In this document: one piece after another, positions 9,029 through 17,506 of the stretch
Numbering within the stretch: position 1 is the first letter of the stretch
How the letters are laid out: each line of letters starts with the position of its first letter
Assembly: GCA_937924775.1 (NCBI GenBank)
Contig: CALDUT010000007.1
Coordinates: forward strand, 1 to 64,000
DNA from: an uncultured Gemmata sp.
GTDB taxonomy: Bacteria; Planctomycetota; Planctomycetia; Gemmatales; Gemmataceae
Length of the DNA stretch: 64,000 bases
Direction: 5' to 3'
Notes under the pieces: model-generated
The model's database searches: none
What the model saw: only the letters and a program-made list of their open reading frames with translations
Told to the model about the DNA's origin: nothing
Position numbers and translations under genes: made by a program

Positions 9029-10093
9029 ATGCACCCCCCGGCGATTCGCACCCACCGACTGACCCGCACCTATCGCCAACCGCGTTCGCGACGTTGGCCG
9101 TGGTCGCCCCCAGCCCCCCCGGGCGGTGCGGCCGACCGAGAATTTGTCGCTCTCAACGACGTTTCGCTGGAAGTCCAACCCGGCGAGTTATTCGGGCTGT
9201 TGGGCCCCAATGGCGCGGGCAAAACCACACTCATCAAAATCCTCACCACCCTCCTGGCCCCCACCTCCGGTACGGCCGAGGTGGATGGTTTGGATGTGGT
9301 GCAGCACGCCGCGGCGATCCGTCCGCGGATCAACATGGTGTCCGGCGGCGAGTCCAGCGGCTATGGGATTCTGAACGTTCGCGAAAACCTATGGTTGTTC
9401 GCCCGCATCTACGGCGTACCTACCCCGGTGGCGTACGAACGCATGGAACGTATGCTGGCGGTTGTGGGATTGACCGACCAGGCCACCAGCCGCATCAGCT
9501 ACCTGTCCACCGGGCAACGGCAGAAAATGAACTTCTGCCGCGGTTTCATCACCGATCCAAAGATTCTCTTTCTCGATGAACCCACCTTGGGCCTGGATGT
9601 CACCAGCGCCCGAGCCATTCGGGCATTCTTGCGGCAATGGATGAAGGAGAAACCCGAACGCACCCTGTTGCTGACCACCCACTACATGGCCGAAGCCGAA
9701 GAACTGTGCGACCGCGTGGCGATCATCGACCACGGCCGGGTGTTGGCCTGCGATACCCCCGCCAACCTCAAGCGGCAAGTGCAGAAATACCCACTCTACG
9801 AACTGCAACTGGCCCCCGGTACCAACGGCTGGCAGAGCCTCAGCCAATTGCCCGGCGTCCACCAAACGGCCGCGACCACCACCCCCACCACGGTGGAACT
9901 GAAGGTCGCTTTAACCCAGGAATCGGTGATTGCGGCCGTGGTGCAAGCGCTGGTCGCCACCGGCTGCCACATTCTGACGCTCAAGAAAGTCGAACCCACG
10001 CTGGAAGACGTTTTCATCGAACTGGTCGGGCACAGTTTGCAGGACGACGCTTCCGCCAACACTCCCGCACGGCCTGCGTTGGGAGAGCAGTGA
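9029..10093 (+). CDS. ABC transporter ATP-binding protein (ABC-2 exporter)
   Basis: 354 residues. All ABC ATPase motifs are present: Walker A GPNGAGKTT, signature LSTGQRQK, Walker B ILFLDEPTLGLD and a switch His in LLTTHYMAEAEEL. The ATPase domain is followed by a C-terminal stretch of about 90 residues (PGTNGWQSLSQL...TLKKVEPTLEDVFIELVG) as in DrrA/CcmA-type ATPases that pair with ABC-2 permeases. It powers export by the permease encoded immediately downstream, whose ATG overlaps this stop by one base (TGATG). N-terminal residues 10-35 are Arg/Pro-rich and unusual. The cargo (lipid, polysaccharide or drug) cannot be told from sequence. Confidence 0.92.
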   Translation: MHPPAIRTHRLTRTYRQPRSRRWPWSPPAPPGGAADREFVALNDVSLEVQPGELFGLLGPNGAGKTTLIKILTTLLAPTSGTAEVDGLDVVQHAAAIRPRINMVSGGESSGYGILNVRENLWLFARIYGVPTPVAYERMERMLAVVGLTDQATSRISYLSTGQRQKMNFCRGFITDPKILFLDEPTLGLDVTSARAIRAFLRQWMKEKPERTLLLTTHYMAEAEELCDRVAIIDHGRVLACDTPANLKRQVQKYPLYELQLAPGTNGWQSLSQLPGVHQTAATTTPTTVELKVALTQESVIAAVVQALVATGCHILTLKKVEPTLEDVFIELVGHSLQDDASANTPARPALGEQ

Positions 10094-10902
10094 TGACGGC
10101 CACGCTCCGGTTGTTTCTGGCCGCTGCCATGGCGCGGACCTATCCGCGGGTGGCGTGGCTGTTTCGCAGTAACTCCTGGATGATTCAAGAGACGGTTCTT
10201 CCCGTCCTGGCCGTCGCGGCGTTTGCCTATGCCTACCGGGCCATGAACGCCCCGCCGGCGTATACCGGCTTTCTGGTGCTGGGAGCCGCCATGACCACCT
10301 TTTGGCTCAACGTCCTGTGGGGCATGGGGGCCCAACTGTATTGGGAACGGGACAACGGCAATCTGGAACTGTATGTGATGTCGCCGGCCCCGCTGATGGC
10401 CATTCTCACCGGCATGGCCCTGGGCGGAATGACCACCACCCTGGTGCGGGCCACCGCGATCACGCTGGCCGGTGTCTGGTTGTTCGAAGTACCGATCCAG
10501 CCGTCGAGCTGGGGGTTGTTGGGGTTGGGTTTCGTCCTCACCTTGGCCGCGTTGTATGGCTTGGGCATGCTGTTGGCCTCGCTTTTTCTCATGTGGGGCC
10601 GCGGGGCGTGGCATTGGGTGAGCCTGCTGCAAGAGCCGGTGTATCTGCTCAGTGGCACGAACTTTCCGATCACGGTCTTTCCGCGGCTGCTGGCTCTGGT
10701 GGCCAGTGTGATTCCCTTGACGTTGGGCATGGATGCGATGCGGCAGGTCCTCTTCCGCACACCGGGGGTGTTGGCGGTCGGCATCGAGTTGAGCGTCCTG
10801 GCGCTGTTGGCGGTGGTCTTTTTCGTGGTGGCTCGGTGGGCGTTGCGCTATTTGGAACGGCGAGCCCGCGAAGAAGGCAGGCTCAGTGTCCGCTGGCAGT
10901 GA
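10093..10902 (+). CDS. ABC-2 type transporter permease
   Basis: 269 residues, starting at the ATG that shares one base with the upstream TGA stop. About six hydrophobic segments are visible (e.g. ETVLPVLAVAAFAYAY, LLGLGFVLTLAALYGLGMLLASL, LSVLALLAVVFFVVARW) with a WERDNGNLELYVMSP loop typical of ABC-2 permeases, in which a charged element lies between membrane segments 2 and 3. It forms the membrane channel for the ATPase of the preceding gene. The C-terminus is basic and cytoplasmic. The reading frame continues upstream inside the ATPase gene, but only as a shadow. Confidence 0.88.
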   Translation: MTATLRLFLAAAMARTYPRVAWLFRSNSWMIQETVLPVLAVAAFAYAYRAMNAPPAYTGFLVLGAAMTTFWLNVLWGMGAQLYWERDNGNLELYVMSPAPLMAILTGMALGGMTTTLVRATAITLAGVWLFEVPIQPSSWGLLGLGFVLTLAALYGLGMLLASLFLMWGRGAWHWVSLLQEPVYLLSGTNFPITVFPRLLALVASVIPLTLGMDAMRQVLFRTPGVLAVGIELSVLALLAVVFFVVARWALRYLERRAREEGRLSVRWQ

Positions 10903-11093
10903 ACGGGGCCACAGAACGTTCGGACCAGCAGAAGTTTCTGGGCGCAGGACCAAGCCGCCGTCGCTGCGGGCCGCGTCGTCGTTCCAACCGGGCCAGACCC
11001 GTGCGTGGAGCTGGGGGGGACCACTGCCGCCGGTGCTTCAGGCTGCTAACATGTCCGCATTGTGGGAAAGTCGCTTTTGTTCGAAGGGTTGTC

Positions 11094-13625
11094 ATGCGTG
11101 TTCCGTTGTCGTGGTTGAAAGAGTATGTCGATGTACCGGCGGACCCCGGGGCGCTGGTCGAACGGCTGACGATCGCCGGTCTGGAAGCGGCCGCCGTCAA
11201 AGTCTATGGTCTGCCAGTGCCGCCCACCTTACGGGTCAAACCCGACGACGCCGGCATCATCTGGGATCGCGATAAACTTCTCGTGGCCCAGGTTCTGGAA
11301 ATCACCAAACATCCGGATGCTGAAAAACTCAAGCTCGTCCAACTCGATTACGGACAGAAGCAACCCAAGCAAGTCGTGACCGGGGCCGAGAATATCGCGC
11401 CGGGCCAAAGCGGCATGAAAGTGGTGCTGGGGTTGTGCGGGTCGCGCTACTTCTTCACCGGCAAGGATGGCCAGAAAACCATCCTGACGCTGGAACCGCG
11501 AAAGCTCCGCGGCATCGAAAACGATGCCATGTGCATGTCCGAGTTCGAGCTGGGTATCGCCGACGACAGCGACGGCATCATCCTGCTCGACGACAACGAC
11601 GGCGAACCCGGTACACCCATTCAAGATATTCTCGGCGAAATTGTCGTGGAATTCGACATTCTGCCGAATATGGCCCGCTGCCTGTCGATGCTCGGCATGG
11701 CCCAGGAAGTCGCCGCCCTCACCGGGGGCCAGGTCCGCCGGCCAGACCCGACGCTGCCTTCGGCCCCCGCCGCGGTCGATGGCCTGGTGCAAGTGGTGAT
11801 CGACAACGCCCAGCTCTGCCGCCGCTATGCCGCCATGGTCATTCGCAACGTCACGGTGCGGCCCGCGCCGCGGTGGATGCGCTCGCGCTTGCACTACGCC
11901 GGTATGCGGCCGATCAACAATATCGTCGACATCACCAACTATGTGATGCTCGAATACGGCCAACCGCTCCACGCCTTCGATTACGACATCCTCCGCCAAC
12001 GGGCCGGCGGGAAAGCCCCCACGATCATTGTTCGACCGGCCCAACCCGGGGAGAAGCTCCGCACGCTCGACGGTCAGGAGCGTGAACTGTCCCCGGAGAA
12101 CCTCGTGATTGCTGATACCGCCGGACCGATCGCCCTGGCCGGGGTGATGGGCGGAGCCGAAACCGAAGTCACAGCGGCCACCCGCAACGTCCTGCTGGAG
12201 AGTGCCTGCTTCGATGTCGTCAGCATTCGCAAAACCGCCCGCCAGTTCAACCTTTTCAGCGAAGCGAGTAGCCGCTTCAGCCGCGGTGTTCATCCTGAAC
12301 TGGTGGCGCCGGCCGCCCAACGGGCCGCCCAACTGCTGCACCTTCATGCCGGCGGCGAAGTGCTACGCGGCCTGGTCGAGGCGTACCCCGCTCCCCTGCC
12401 CCCTCAGGTGATCGACCTGACGGCTGCGGAAATCCGCCGGGTCCTTGGTTTCCACATTCCCGGACCCGAGGTGGTCCGTGTTCTGCAGGCGTTGCAGTTC
12501 CAGGTGGAACCGGCGGGTAACGACCGCTGGACCGTGACCACCCCGCCAACCCGGCTCGACATTCAGGCCGGAGCCGCTGATCTGATCGAAGAACTCGCCC
12601 GCGTCTACGGCTACGATCAACTGCCCGAGCGGTTGCTGCCGTTCGAACTACCTCCGCCCATGGGGAATCGGTCGCTGGAACTCGAAGAACGTATCCGCGA
12701 TCGGTTGGCCGATCTGGGCTTGCAGGAAGCGATCACCTATTCGCTCACCGCGGTCGAGGCCCAGCGGTGGCTGACACCGACCGTCGGGGATGGCGAATTC
12801 GTCACCCTCGTCAACCCGGTGTCGCCAGAACGCGCGGTGATGCGTCGGTCGTTGTTGCCCGGGTTGCTCCAAGTGGTCCACCATAACCTGGACCACACCG
12901 ACAGTGTCGCGATGTTCGAACTGGGCTTTGTCTATCTGCCGCAAGCCCACGAACTGCTGCCAGCGGAACCCCGTTGCCTGGCGCTGGCCCTCTGCGGGCG
13001 GCGGACCCCCCCGGCGTGGGACGATCCGCCGGGGGTTCCCCCCCCGGCTTACGATTTCTACGACCTCAAAGGCCTTGTCGAAGCTCTCACCTGCGATTTG
13101 CACCTGGCCGAAGTGGCGTTCGCCCCAGAGCGCCGCGTGCCGTGGCTGCACCCGATGCGAGCGGCCACACTGATGCTGGCCGGGCAGCCCGTCGGCCATC
13201 TGGGGGAACTGCACCCCCAAGTCGCGGAAGCCTTCGGCCTGGCGGAACGCGCCGTGATGGTTGCGGAATTCGACCTCGAAGCTCTCGTGGCGGCCGTCCC
13301 GATCCGCTACAGTTACCGGCCGTTCAGCCCCTTCCCCCCGGCCAAACGCGACATCGCCGTGGTGGTTCCTGAAACGATCACCGCCGAACAGGTGCTGGCG
13401 GAAATCCGCGCCGCCGGCGGCGAGCTGCTCACCGAGGCGACCCTCTTCGACGTTTACCGCGGCTCCGGCTTGCCCCAAGGTACGAAAAGCCTTGCCTTTG
13501 CGCTGACCTACCAATCGCACAAGGGCACCCTGAGCGATAAAGAAATCGCCAAAGCCCAGGAGAAGATCGAAGGCCGCTTGCGCCATGTTCTCAAAGCCCT
13601 GATCCGCGGTAAAGACGGGGTGTAA
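11094..13625 (+). CDS. pheT: Phenylalanine--tRNA ligase beta subunit
   Basis: 843 residues, close to the usual 790-850 of bacterial PheT. The ATG at 11094 has GAAGGG about 9 nt upstream and gives the family N-terminus MRVPLSWLKEYVD. Domains in order: EMAP-like tRNA-binding domain (about 55-175; VLEITKHPDAEKL), B3/B4 editing domain with HAFDYD and GVMGGAETEV (about 260-400), B5 domain (about 410-490), the catalytic-core-like module, and the C-terminal anticodon-binding FDX-ACB domain (FPPAKRDIAVVV ... LAFALTYQSHKGTLSDKE). It pairs with the alpha subunit PheS to charge tRNA-Phe. pheS is not next to it here, which is unusual because pheST are often adjacent. Confidence 0.96.
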   Translation: MRVPLSWLKEYVDVPADPGALVERLTIAGLEAAAVKVYGLPVPPTLRVKPDDAGIIWDRDKLLVAQVLEITKHPDAEKLKLVQLDYGQKQPKQVVTGAENIAPGQSGMKVVLGLCGSRYFFTGKDGQKTILTLEPRKLRGIENDAMCMSEFELGIADDSDGIILLDDNDGEPGTPIQDILGEIVVEFDILPNMARCLSMLGMAQEVAALTGGQVRRPDPTLPSAPAAVDGLVQVVIDNAQLCRRYAAMVIRNVTVRPAPRWMRSRLHYAGMRPINNIVDITNYVMLEYGQPLHAFDYDILRQRAGGKAPTIIVRPAQPGEKLRTLDGQERELSPENLVIADTAGPIALAGVMGGAETEVTAATRNVLLESACFDVVSIRKTARQFNLFSEASSRFSRGVHPELVAPAAQRAAQLLHLHAGGEVLRGLVEAYPAPLPPQVIDLTAAEIRRVLGFHIPGPEVVRVLQALQFQVEPAGNDRWTVTTPPTRLDIQAGAADLIEELARVYGYDQLPERLLPFELPPPMGNRSLELEERIRDRLADLGLQEAITYSLTAVEAQRWLTPTVGDGEFVTLVNPVSPERAVMRRSLLPGLLQVVHHNLDHTDSVAMFELGFVYLPQAHELLPAEPRCLALALCGRRTPPAWDDPPGVPPPAYDFYDLKGLVEALTCDLHLAEVAFAPERRVPWLHPMRAATLMLAGQPVGHLGELHPQVAEAFGLAERAVMVAEFDLEALVAAVPIRYSYRPFSPFPPAKRDIAVVVPETITAEQVLAEIRAAGGELLTEATLFDVYRGSGLPQGTKSLAFALTYQSHKGTLSDKEIAKAQEKIEGRLRHVLKALIRGKDGV

Positions 13626-14010
13626 CCCGATCAGCGGCCCGGGCCGAAGCCTCCGCGAGCGTGCTAGCCCTAGGGGCAGCGATCGCTCCCTGGTGCGACC
13701 AGGTGCGTAACGGGGCTGGGACGAAAAATTCGCCCCCGTGAGGAAGATTGCGATCCTGCGCGCTCGTGGCGGCTCGGCCGTTTGCCGCTGTGATGGTTCG
13801 TAAGTTATTATCTGGTAAGCGTTTGTGGATTTTTTATCCATGGTTTTCCCCGCGCATGGCCGGTCCCAAAAAATCGCTATTTTGGGCTTAACAGGAAAAA
13901 TCTTCGCTGCGATGGTGCGAACAATAAAGTAGTGATGGCGGCAGGAGCCCGGTGTTCGGGACAGCCGAACCGCCCTGGACTTTAGCCCTCTCACACCGAG
14001 GTATTGCGCT
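13626..14010. other. Intergenic region between pheT and the coiled-coil gene
   Basis: 385 bases. It contains a small inverted repeat CCTGGT-GCG-ACCAGG (13689-13703) without a T-run, a candidate promoter (13782-13811, listed separately) and an A/T-rich stretch with TTTGTGGATTTTTTATCCA around 13820-13842. No coding frame is convincing. The 5-prime leader of the downstream gene would be about 190 nt. Confidence 0.4.
13782..13811 (+). promoter_or_regulatory. Candidate sigma-70-type promoter for the coiled-coil gene
   Basis: TTGCCG at 13782-13787 (4 of 6 to TTGACA), an 18-base spacer, then TATTAT at 13806-13811 (5 of 6 to TATAAT). It lies in an AT-rich patch about 200 bases before the ATG at 14011. 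Found by eye; not tested. Confidence 0.3.
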
Positions 14011-14820
14011 ATGTTCAAGAAGATGGTCATTTTGGCCGTGATTGGGTTTGTGGGCGTCACAGTGCTGGCCGGAACCAAGATCGGCTCGTACATCCGCTCC
14101 GAATTCCAGGAAGCTCGCAAACGGGCCGAAGACAACATCCCGCCGGAAAAAGAAATCCTCCGGCTACGCAACGAAATCAAACTGCTCGACAAAGACATCC
14201 TTAAAATCGTCGAGCTGTTGGCCAAAGAACGCGTCGAAGTTCAGCAGCTCGAAGCCCAAGTCCAGGACTTGGCCCAACGCCAGGAGAAGGACAAAGCTCT
14301 GCTGACCACCCGGGCTGAGGCGATCAAGAAGGCGACGGAGTTTGTCACTTTCGGCAACCGCAAGGTCCGTATCCACGAGGCCAAGATCGAACTGCAAGAG
14401 GGTGTCAACCGTTACACCGCGGCCCAAAAAGCCCTCCATGCTATGGAACAAACCCTGGCGCAGCGGATCAAGAACCGCGACCTGCTCGAAAAGCAACTGG
14501 AAACCCTCAAAGACCAAAAAGAAGCTCTCAAGGTCGCCGTCGACGGGATGGAAGCCGAACTCAACGCCCTCAAGTTGCAGCAAATGGAAAGCAAGTACCA
14601 GACCGACGACACGCGCCTGGCCAAGATCAAGGAAGACCTCAAGAAGCTGCAAACCCGCGTCGATGTCGAACGCGAAAAACTCAAACTGATGCCCAAAGCG
14701 CTCGAAGCGCCTCCGGCATCCGACGTCAGCGGCAAGAGCGTGGAGGAAATCATCGCCCCGCTCACCGGGTCTGCGAAGCCGGGCCAACGCTCCCGCGATG
14801 ACAACGACGACAACGACTAA
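14011..14820 (+). CDS. Membrane-anchored coiled-coil protein of unknown function
   Basis: 269 residues. An N-terminal hydrophobic helix (MVILAVIGFVGVTVLAG, about residues 5-22) anchors a very long predicted coiled coil (about 45-225) rich in Lys, Glu, Leu and Gln with heptad spacing (e.g. EILRLRNEIKLLDKDILKI, LLEKQLETLKDQKEALK). The acidic tail ends SRDDNDDND. A GAGG lies about 10 nt before the start. No enzyme motif is visible. It could be a periplasm-spanning or cytoplasmic scaffold, and orientation cannot be decided. The next gene is an M50 membrane protease on the same strand, but a hairpin and 290 bases separate them, so joint transcription is uncertain. Confidence 0.75.
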   Translation: MFKKMVILAVIGFVGVTVLAGTKIGSYIRSEFQEARKRAEDNIPPEKEILRLRNEIKLLDKDILKIVELLAKERVEVQQLEAQVQDLAQRQEKDKALLTTRAEAIKKATEFVTFGNRKVRIHEAKIELQEGVNRYTAAQKALHAMEQTLAQRIKNRDLLEKQLETLKDQKEALKVAVDGMEAELNALKLQQMESKYQTDDTRLAKIKEDLKKLQTRVDVEREKLKLMPKALEAPPASDVSGKSVEEIIAPLTGSAKPGQRSRDDNDDND

Positions 14821-14847
14821 CCCCTCACCCACCCACCGACCCTCACT

Positions 14848-14870
14848 CACCCCGGTGATGAACCGGGGTG
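14848..14870 (+). terminator. GC-rich hairpin after the coiled-coil gene
   Basis: CACCCCGG (14848-14855), a 7-base loop, and CCGGGGTG (14863-14870) form a perfect 8-base-pair stem 27 bases after the stop at 14820. No T-run follows, so it is at best a terminator of the T-poor kind common in high-GC genomes. Confidence 0.35.
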
Positions 14871-15110
14871 CTCGCGCTGAGGCGTTCCTCTCGATCAACG
14901 CTCAGATCGGTTGCCCTCGTTGCTCCTGTTGGCTGGCTGTTCCAAGGGCAGTCAGCTATGCTTGGAGAAGTCCATCGGCAGGGCGTTTTGTTCCTCCGGT
15001 TTTCGGCTGCTCCCCCCATGGCAGGGGGTGTGGTCCGATCTACAATCGATAGCATCGACAGTCGATTGCGGACTGGTGATTCCCGGAAACTGCGCGCAGG
15101 AGGTCGAACG

Positions 15111-15893
15111 GTGTTAGTTGAACCCGAACGAACCGCTTATGATCTCCGGTTTCGCCTGCTGGGGTTTCCGATTCGGATTCACCCATTGTTCTGGCTGGGT
15201 GCAGCCCTGTTGGGCGCTTTCACGCTCAATATGGGCTTCCAATATCTGCTCATCTGGATGGCGGTGGTCTTGGTTTCGCTTCTGGTGCATGAACTGGGCC
15301 ATGCGGTGATGTTCCGCTGGTTCGGCACCAATGCGGCCATCGTGCTGTATGTGTTCGGTGGGCTGGCGATTCCTCAGGCGTTTGTGGCCGGTCGCTGGCG
15401 GCGGATCCTCATTTCGCTCGCGGGGCCCCTGGCCGGCTTTCTATTGTGTGCAGGCGTGTATGTGTCGAACCGTCAATTCCATTGGGCGTCGAATCCGGAG
15501 GGATTTCTCACCGGGGGCCGCGAAGTCGGCTTCTTCTATCTGGCGTTATTGTGGGTGAACTTGTACTGGGGCATTCTCAATCTGCTGCCGGTGTTCCCCC
15601 TGGATGGCGGGCAGGTGTCCCGGGAGCTGTGCGGCCTCGTGTGGGGGCCGCGGGGCACCCGCATCGCACTGCAAATTTCCCTGGCCGTCGCGGTGGCGCT
15701 GGTGGCGTATTCGTTACTGTGCGTCCTGACGGCCAACGGGCCTGCGCTGGCAGTGGTACCGTGGTGGCTGCCCCGGGGAACCATCTTCACCGCGATTCTC
15801 TTCGGCCTACTGGCGTACACCAGCTACCAACTGCTGCAACAACTCCGCTGGACCGATTCGTCCTGGGACGACCGGGTTCCCTGGGAACGCTGA
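15111..15893 (+). CDS. Site-2-protease-like M50 zinc metalloprotease
   Basis: 260 residues. The GTG at 15111 is chosen because a perfect AGGAGG lies 7 bases upstream; the frame stays open further upstream without a comparable signal. Zinc motif HELGH at 60-64 and the second motif NLLPVFPLDGG at about 157-167, with the third ligand Asp before GG, are both intact. Five or six membrane segments surround them, as in the compact SpoIVFB/S2P-like intramembrane proteases without a PDZ domain. It would cut membrane-anchored substrates such as anti-sigma factors. No substrate is evident nearby. Confidence 0.9.
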   Translation: MLVEPERTAYDLRFRLLGFPIRIHPLFWLGAALLGAFTLNMGFQYLLIWMAVVLVSLLVHELGHAVMFRWFGTNAAIVLYVFGGLAIPQAFVAGRWRRILISLAGPLAGFLLCAGVYVSNRQFHWASNPEGFLTGGREVGFFYLALLWVNLYWGILNLLPVFPLDGGQVSRELCGLVWGPRGTRIALQISLAVAVALVAYSLLCVLTANGPALAVVPWWLPRGTIFTAILFGLLAYTSYQLLQQLRWTDSSWDDRVPWER

Positions 15894-16124
15894 AATCCCC
15901 CCCCGCGCCGCCGCCACGATCCACCAACCGACCGACGCGAACCTCGTCTCCACCGCGACCACCAGGACACGGCATTCGCGTTCCCAACGACTGCTAAGCC
16001 AGGGAATGCGTTCTCTGACAAGCACGCCAGGTCGTTCCCAAGCCGCGACCGCCGGGGCCGGGAATGCGTTGGCCTCAAGAAACGATGGGTTGTCCCACAC
16101 ACGCCGCAAGCGGCAAGAGCGTGA

Positions 16125-16982
16125 TCAGCATGCTACCGGCGGGGAGGCTGACCCATCATCGCCCGCCATCGGCGGTTTGCTGGAATCCGGCCTTTCAGCC
16201 GATCCGTGGTCAGGACCTTCCTGAAAACCCGACGCCGCCGCCCCTGACACGGCCAGCTCCGGCGGGCACGGCTGTGCCTCGGGCATCGGCCGCACCGGCG
16301 ACGCGGGGAAGGGGCCGGTCCGCAGATCGGTCGGCGGCGGATACCGCATCGCCCAATACACATGCCGACCAGGAATGGTCATATCGCTGACAATCAACAA
16401 CCGGGTATCGGCCGCGGTGGGCGGTGTATCGCCGATGGGATGATCCCCGCCCCACAAGTACACTTCCGCACCAGGTCGGGCCGCCTCTTGGGCCACCAAG
16501 TGCTGCCGACGCCAGAACTCGCGTTCGGCTCGCTGATCGTCGTCGGCGGTCCACTGCCTTTCGGCCTCCGGCGGCGGCTCGGGGGGCGCGGGCAGTCCCG
16601 GCGTGGCTGGGCGGAAAGACCGGCGGAGTTGTTCCACTTCAAGGCGGGTGGTGTCGCGGCGGCGGTCGCTGAGGTACTTCGCCAGAAGCGTCGCCGCGGG
16701 CAGTGCCGTTTCGGCGTTGTGCAAGTGCTGACGCAAGGTGTGGATCAGTTCCGCTTCGGCTTCCTGTTCCACCTCACGCCGGGCCGCCGCCATGGCCGCT
16801 TCGTAACAGGGATCGTGCCGCACGGCGGTGCGCAAGGCCGCCTCGTCCCACGCGAGGGCCGTGGCAATGGCCGACCAGGACTGCCCCCGGGCGCGGCGAT
16901 CGGCCACTTCGGCCACCAAAGCCGCAGGCAAGGTGAACGCCGCTTGCGGAGGGCGGGAATCTTCGCGGATTCGGGAAACCAT
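16125..16982 (-). CDS. HTH-like protein resembling phage terminase small-subunit type proteins; function unknown
   Basis: 285 residues from the ATG at 16982, with GAGGTG about 7 nt upstream. Residues about 15-60 (ALVAEVADRRARGQSWSAIATALAWDEAALRTAV) look like a helix-turn-helix of the sort that opens small terminase subunits and related phage or planctomycete DNA-binding proteins. A Glu/Arg-rich helical stretch follows (REVEQEAEAELIHTLRQHL). The second half is Pro-rich and low in complexity and ends in a Ser/Pro tail. No other phage gene is in the window. Real gene likely; function unknown. Confidence 0.6.
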   Translation of the reverse strand: MVSRIREDSRPPQAAFTLPAALVAEVADRRARGQSWSAIATALAWDEAALRTAVRHDPCYEAAMAAARREVEQEAEAELIHTLRQHLHNAETALPAATLLAKYLSDRRRDTTRLEVEQLRRSFRPATPGLPAPPEPPPEAERQWTADDDQRAEREFWRRQHLVAQEAARPGAEVYLWGGDHPIGDTPPTAADTRLLIVSDMTIPGRHVYWAMRYPPPTDLRTGPFPASPVRPMPEAQPCPPELAVSGAAASGFQEGPDHGSAERPDSSKPPMAGDDGSASPPVAC

Positions 16983-17189
16983 AATGCACCTCAAGCGAAG
17001 ACATCATATGAAATCCTGTATACTGTACTATTGTTCGCAATGATTCGTGGATTGTCAACTGCCGCGGGAAAATTTTTGGAAAGTTGGGTCCCTGTCGCCG
17101 GACAACTCGCCATTTGTGTGCCAAAGGAAGAACAAGACGTCCAGGGTGCGTTCTTGTCGCCCCTAACTTTTTCAGGTGGGGGATGAATC

Positions 17190-17381
17190 ATGAAGCGGTT
17201 GATCGGGTGGATACTGACGCTGGCCGGCGGGGCCGCGACGCTCTGGGGCGGCTTCGCCCTTTTGACGGGGGAATCCCAACGCCGGCTGTTGCTGGCTCCG
17301 GATGTTTCGGTGGATGCCCTCACCGGGGGGCTGTTGGGGGTCGCCGTGCTGACGGTGGGTCTGTTATGGGTGCGCGATTGA
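17190..17381 (+). CDS. Small two-helix membrane protein
   Basis: 63 residues (MKRLIGWILTLAGGAATLWG...). Two hydrophobic segments (about 4-26 and 44-60) flank a short polar loop GESQRRLLLAPDVS. A GGGGGAT lies about 7 nt upstream, so it is probably translated. It stands alone, 125 bases before the phosphoglycerate mutase gene on the same strand. No family recognised. Confidence 0.6.
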   Translation: MKRLIGWILTLAGGAATLWGGFALLTGESQRRLLLAPDVSVDALTGGLLGVAVLTVGLLWVRD

Positions 17382-17506
17382 GGATAGAACCGCCGGCCCT
17401 GGGTCAGGGTTTGGCCCGCTAGCCCCGAGGGTGGCGTTGGGCGTGGTGAGCGATTCCAGCGTCGCGGTCGCAGACATCCGCCGGCGTCGGGTGTACAATC
17501 GCCGGT

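Noticed and set aside
10302-11093. Long upstream extension of pheT in frame
   Set aside because: It overlaps the ABC permease in another frame; the pheT ATG at 11094 has a ribosome site and the family N-terminus.
13689-13703. Hairpin CCTGGT-GCG-ACCAGG after pheT as terminator
   Set aside because: Short stem, 3-base loop and no T-run; kept only as a note in the intergenic entry.
13820-13842. Two DnaA-box-like words (TGTGGATTT and TTATCCATG) facing each other
   Set aside because: Each differs in two of nine bases from TTATCCACA/TGTGGATAA and there is no cluster; it is better read as a small A/T-rich inverted repeat in the leader of the coiled-coil gene.
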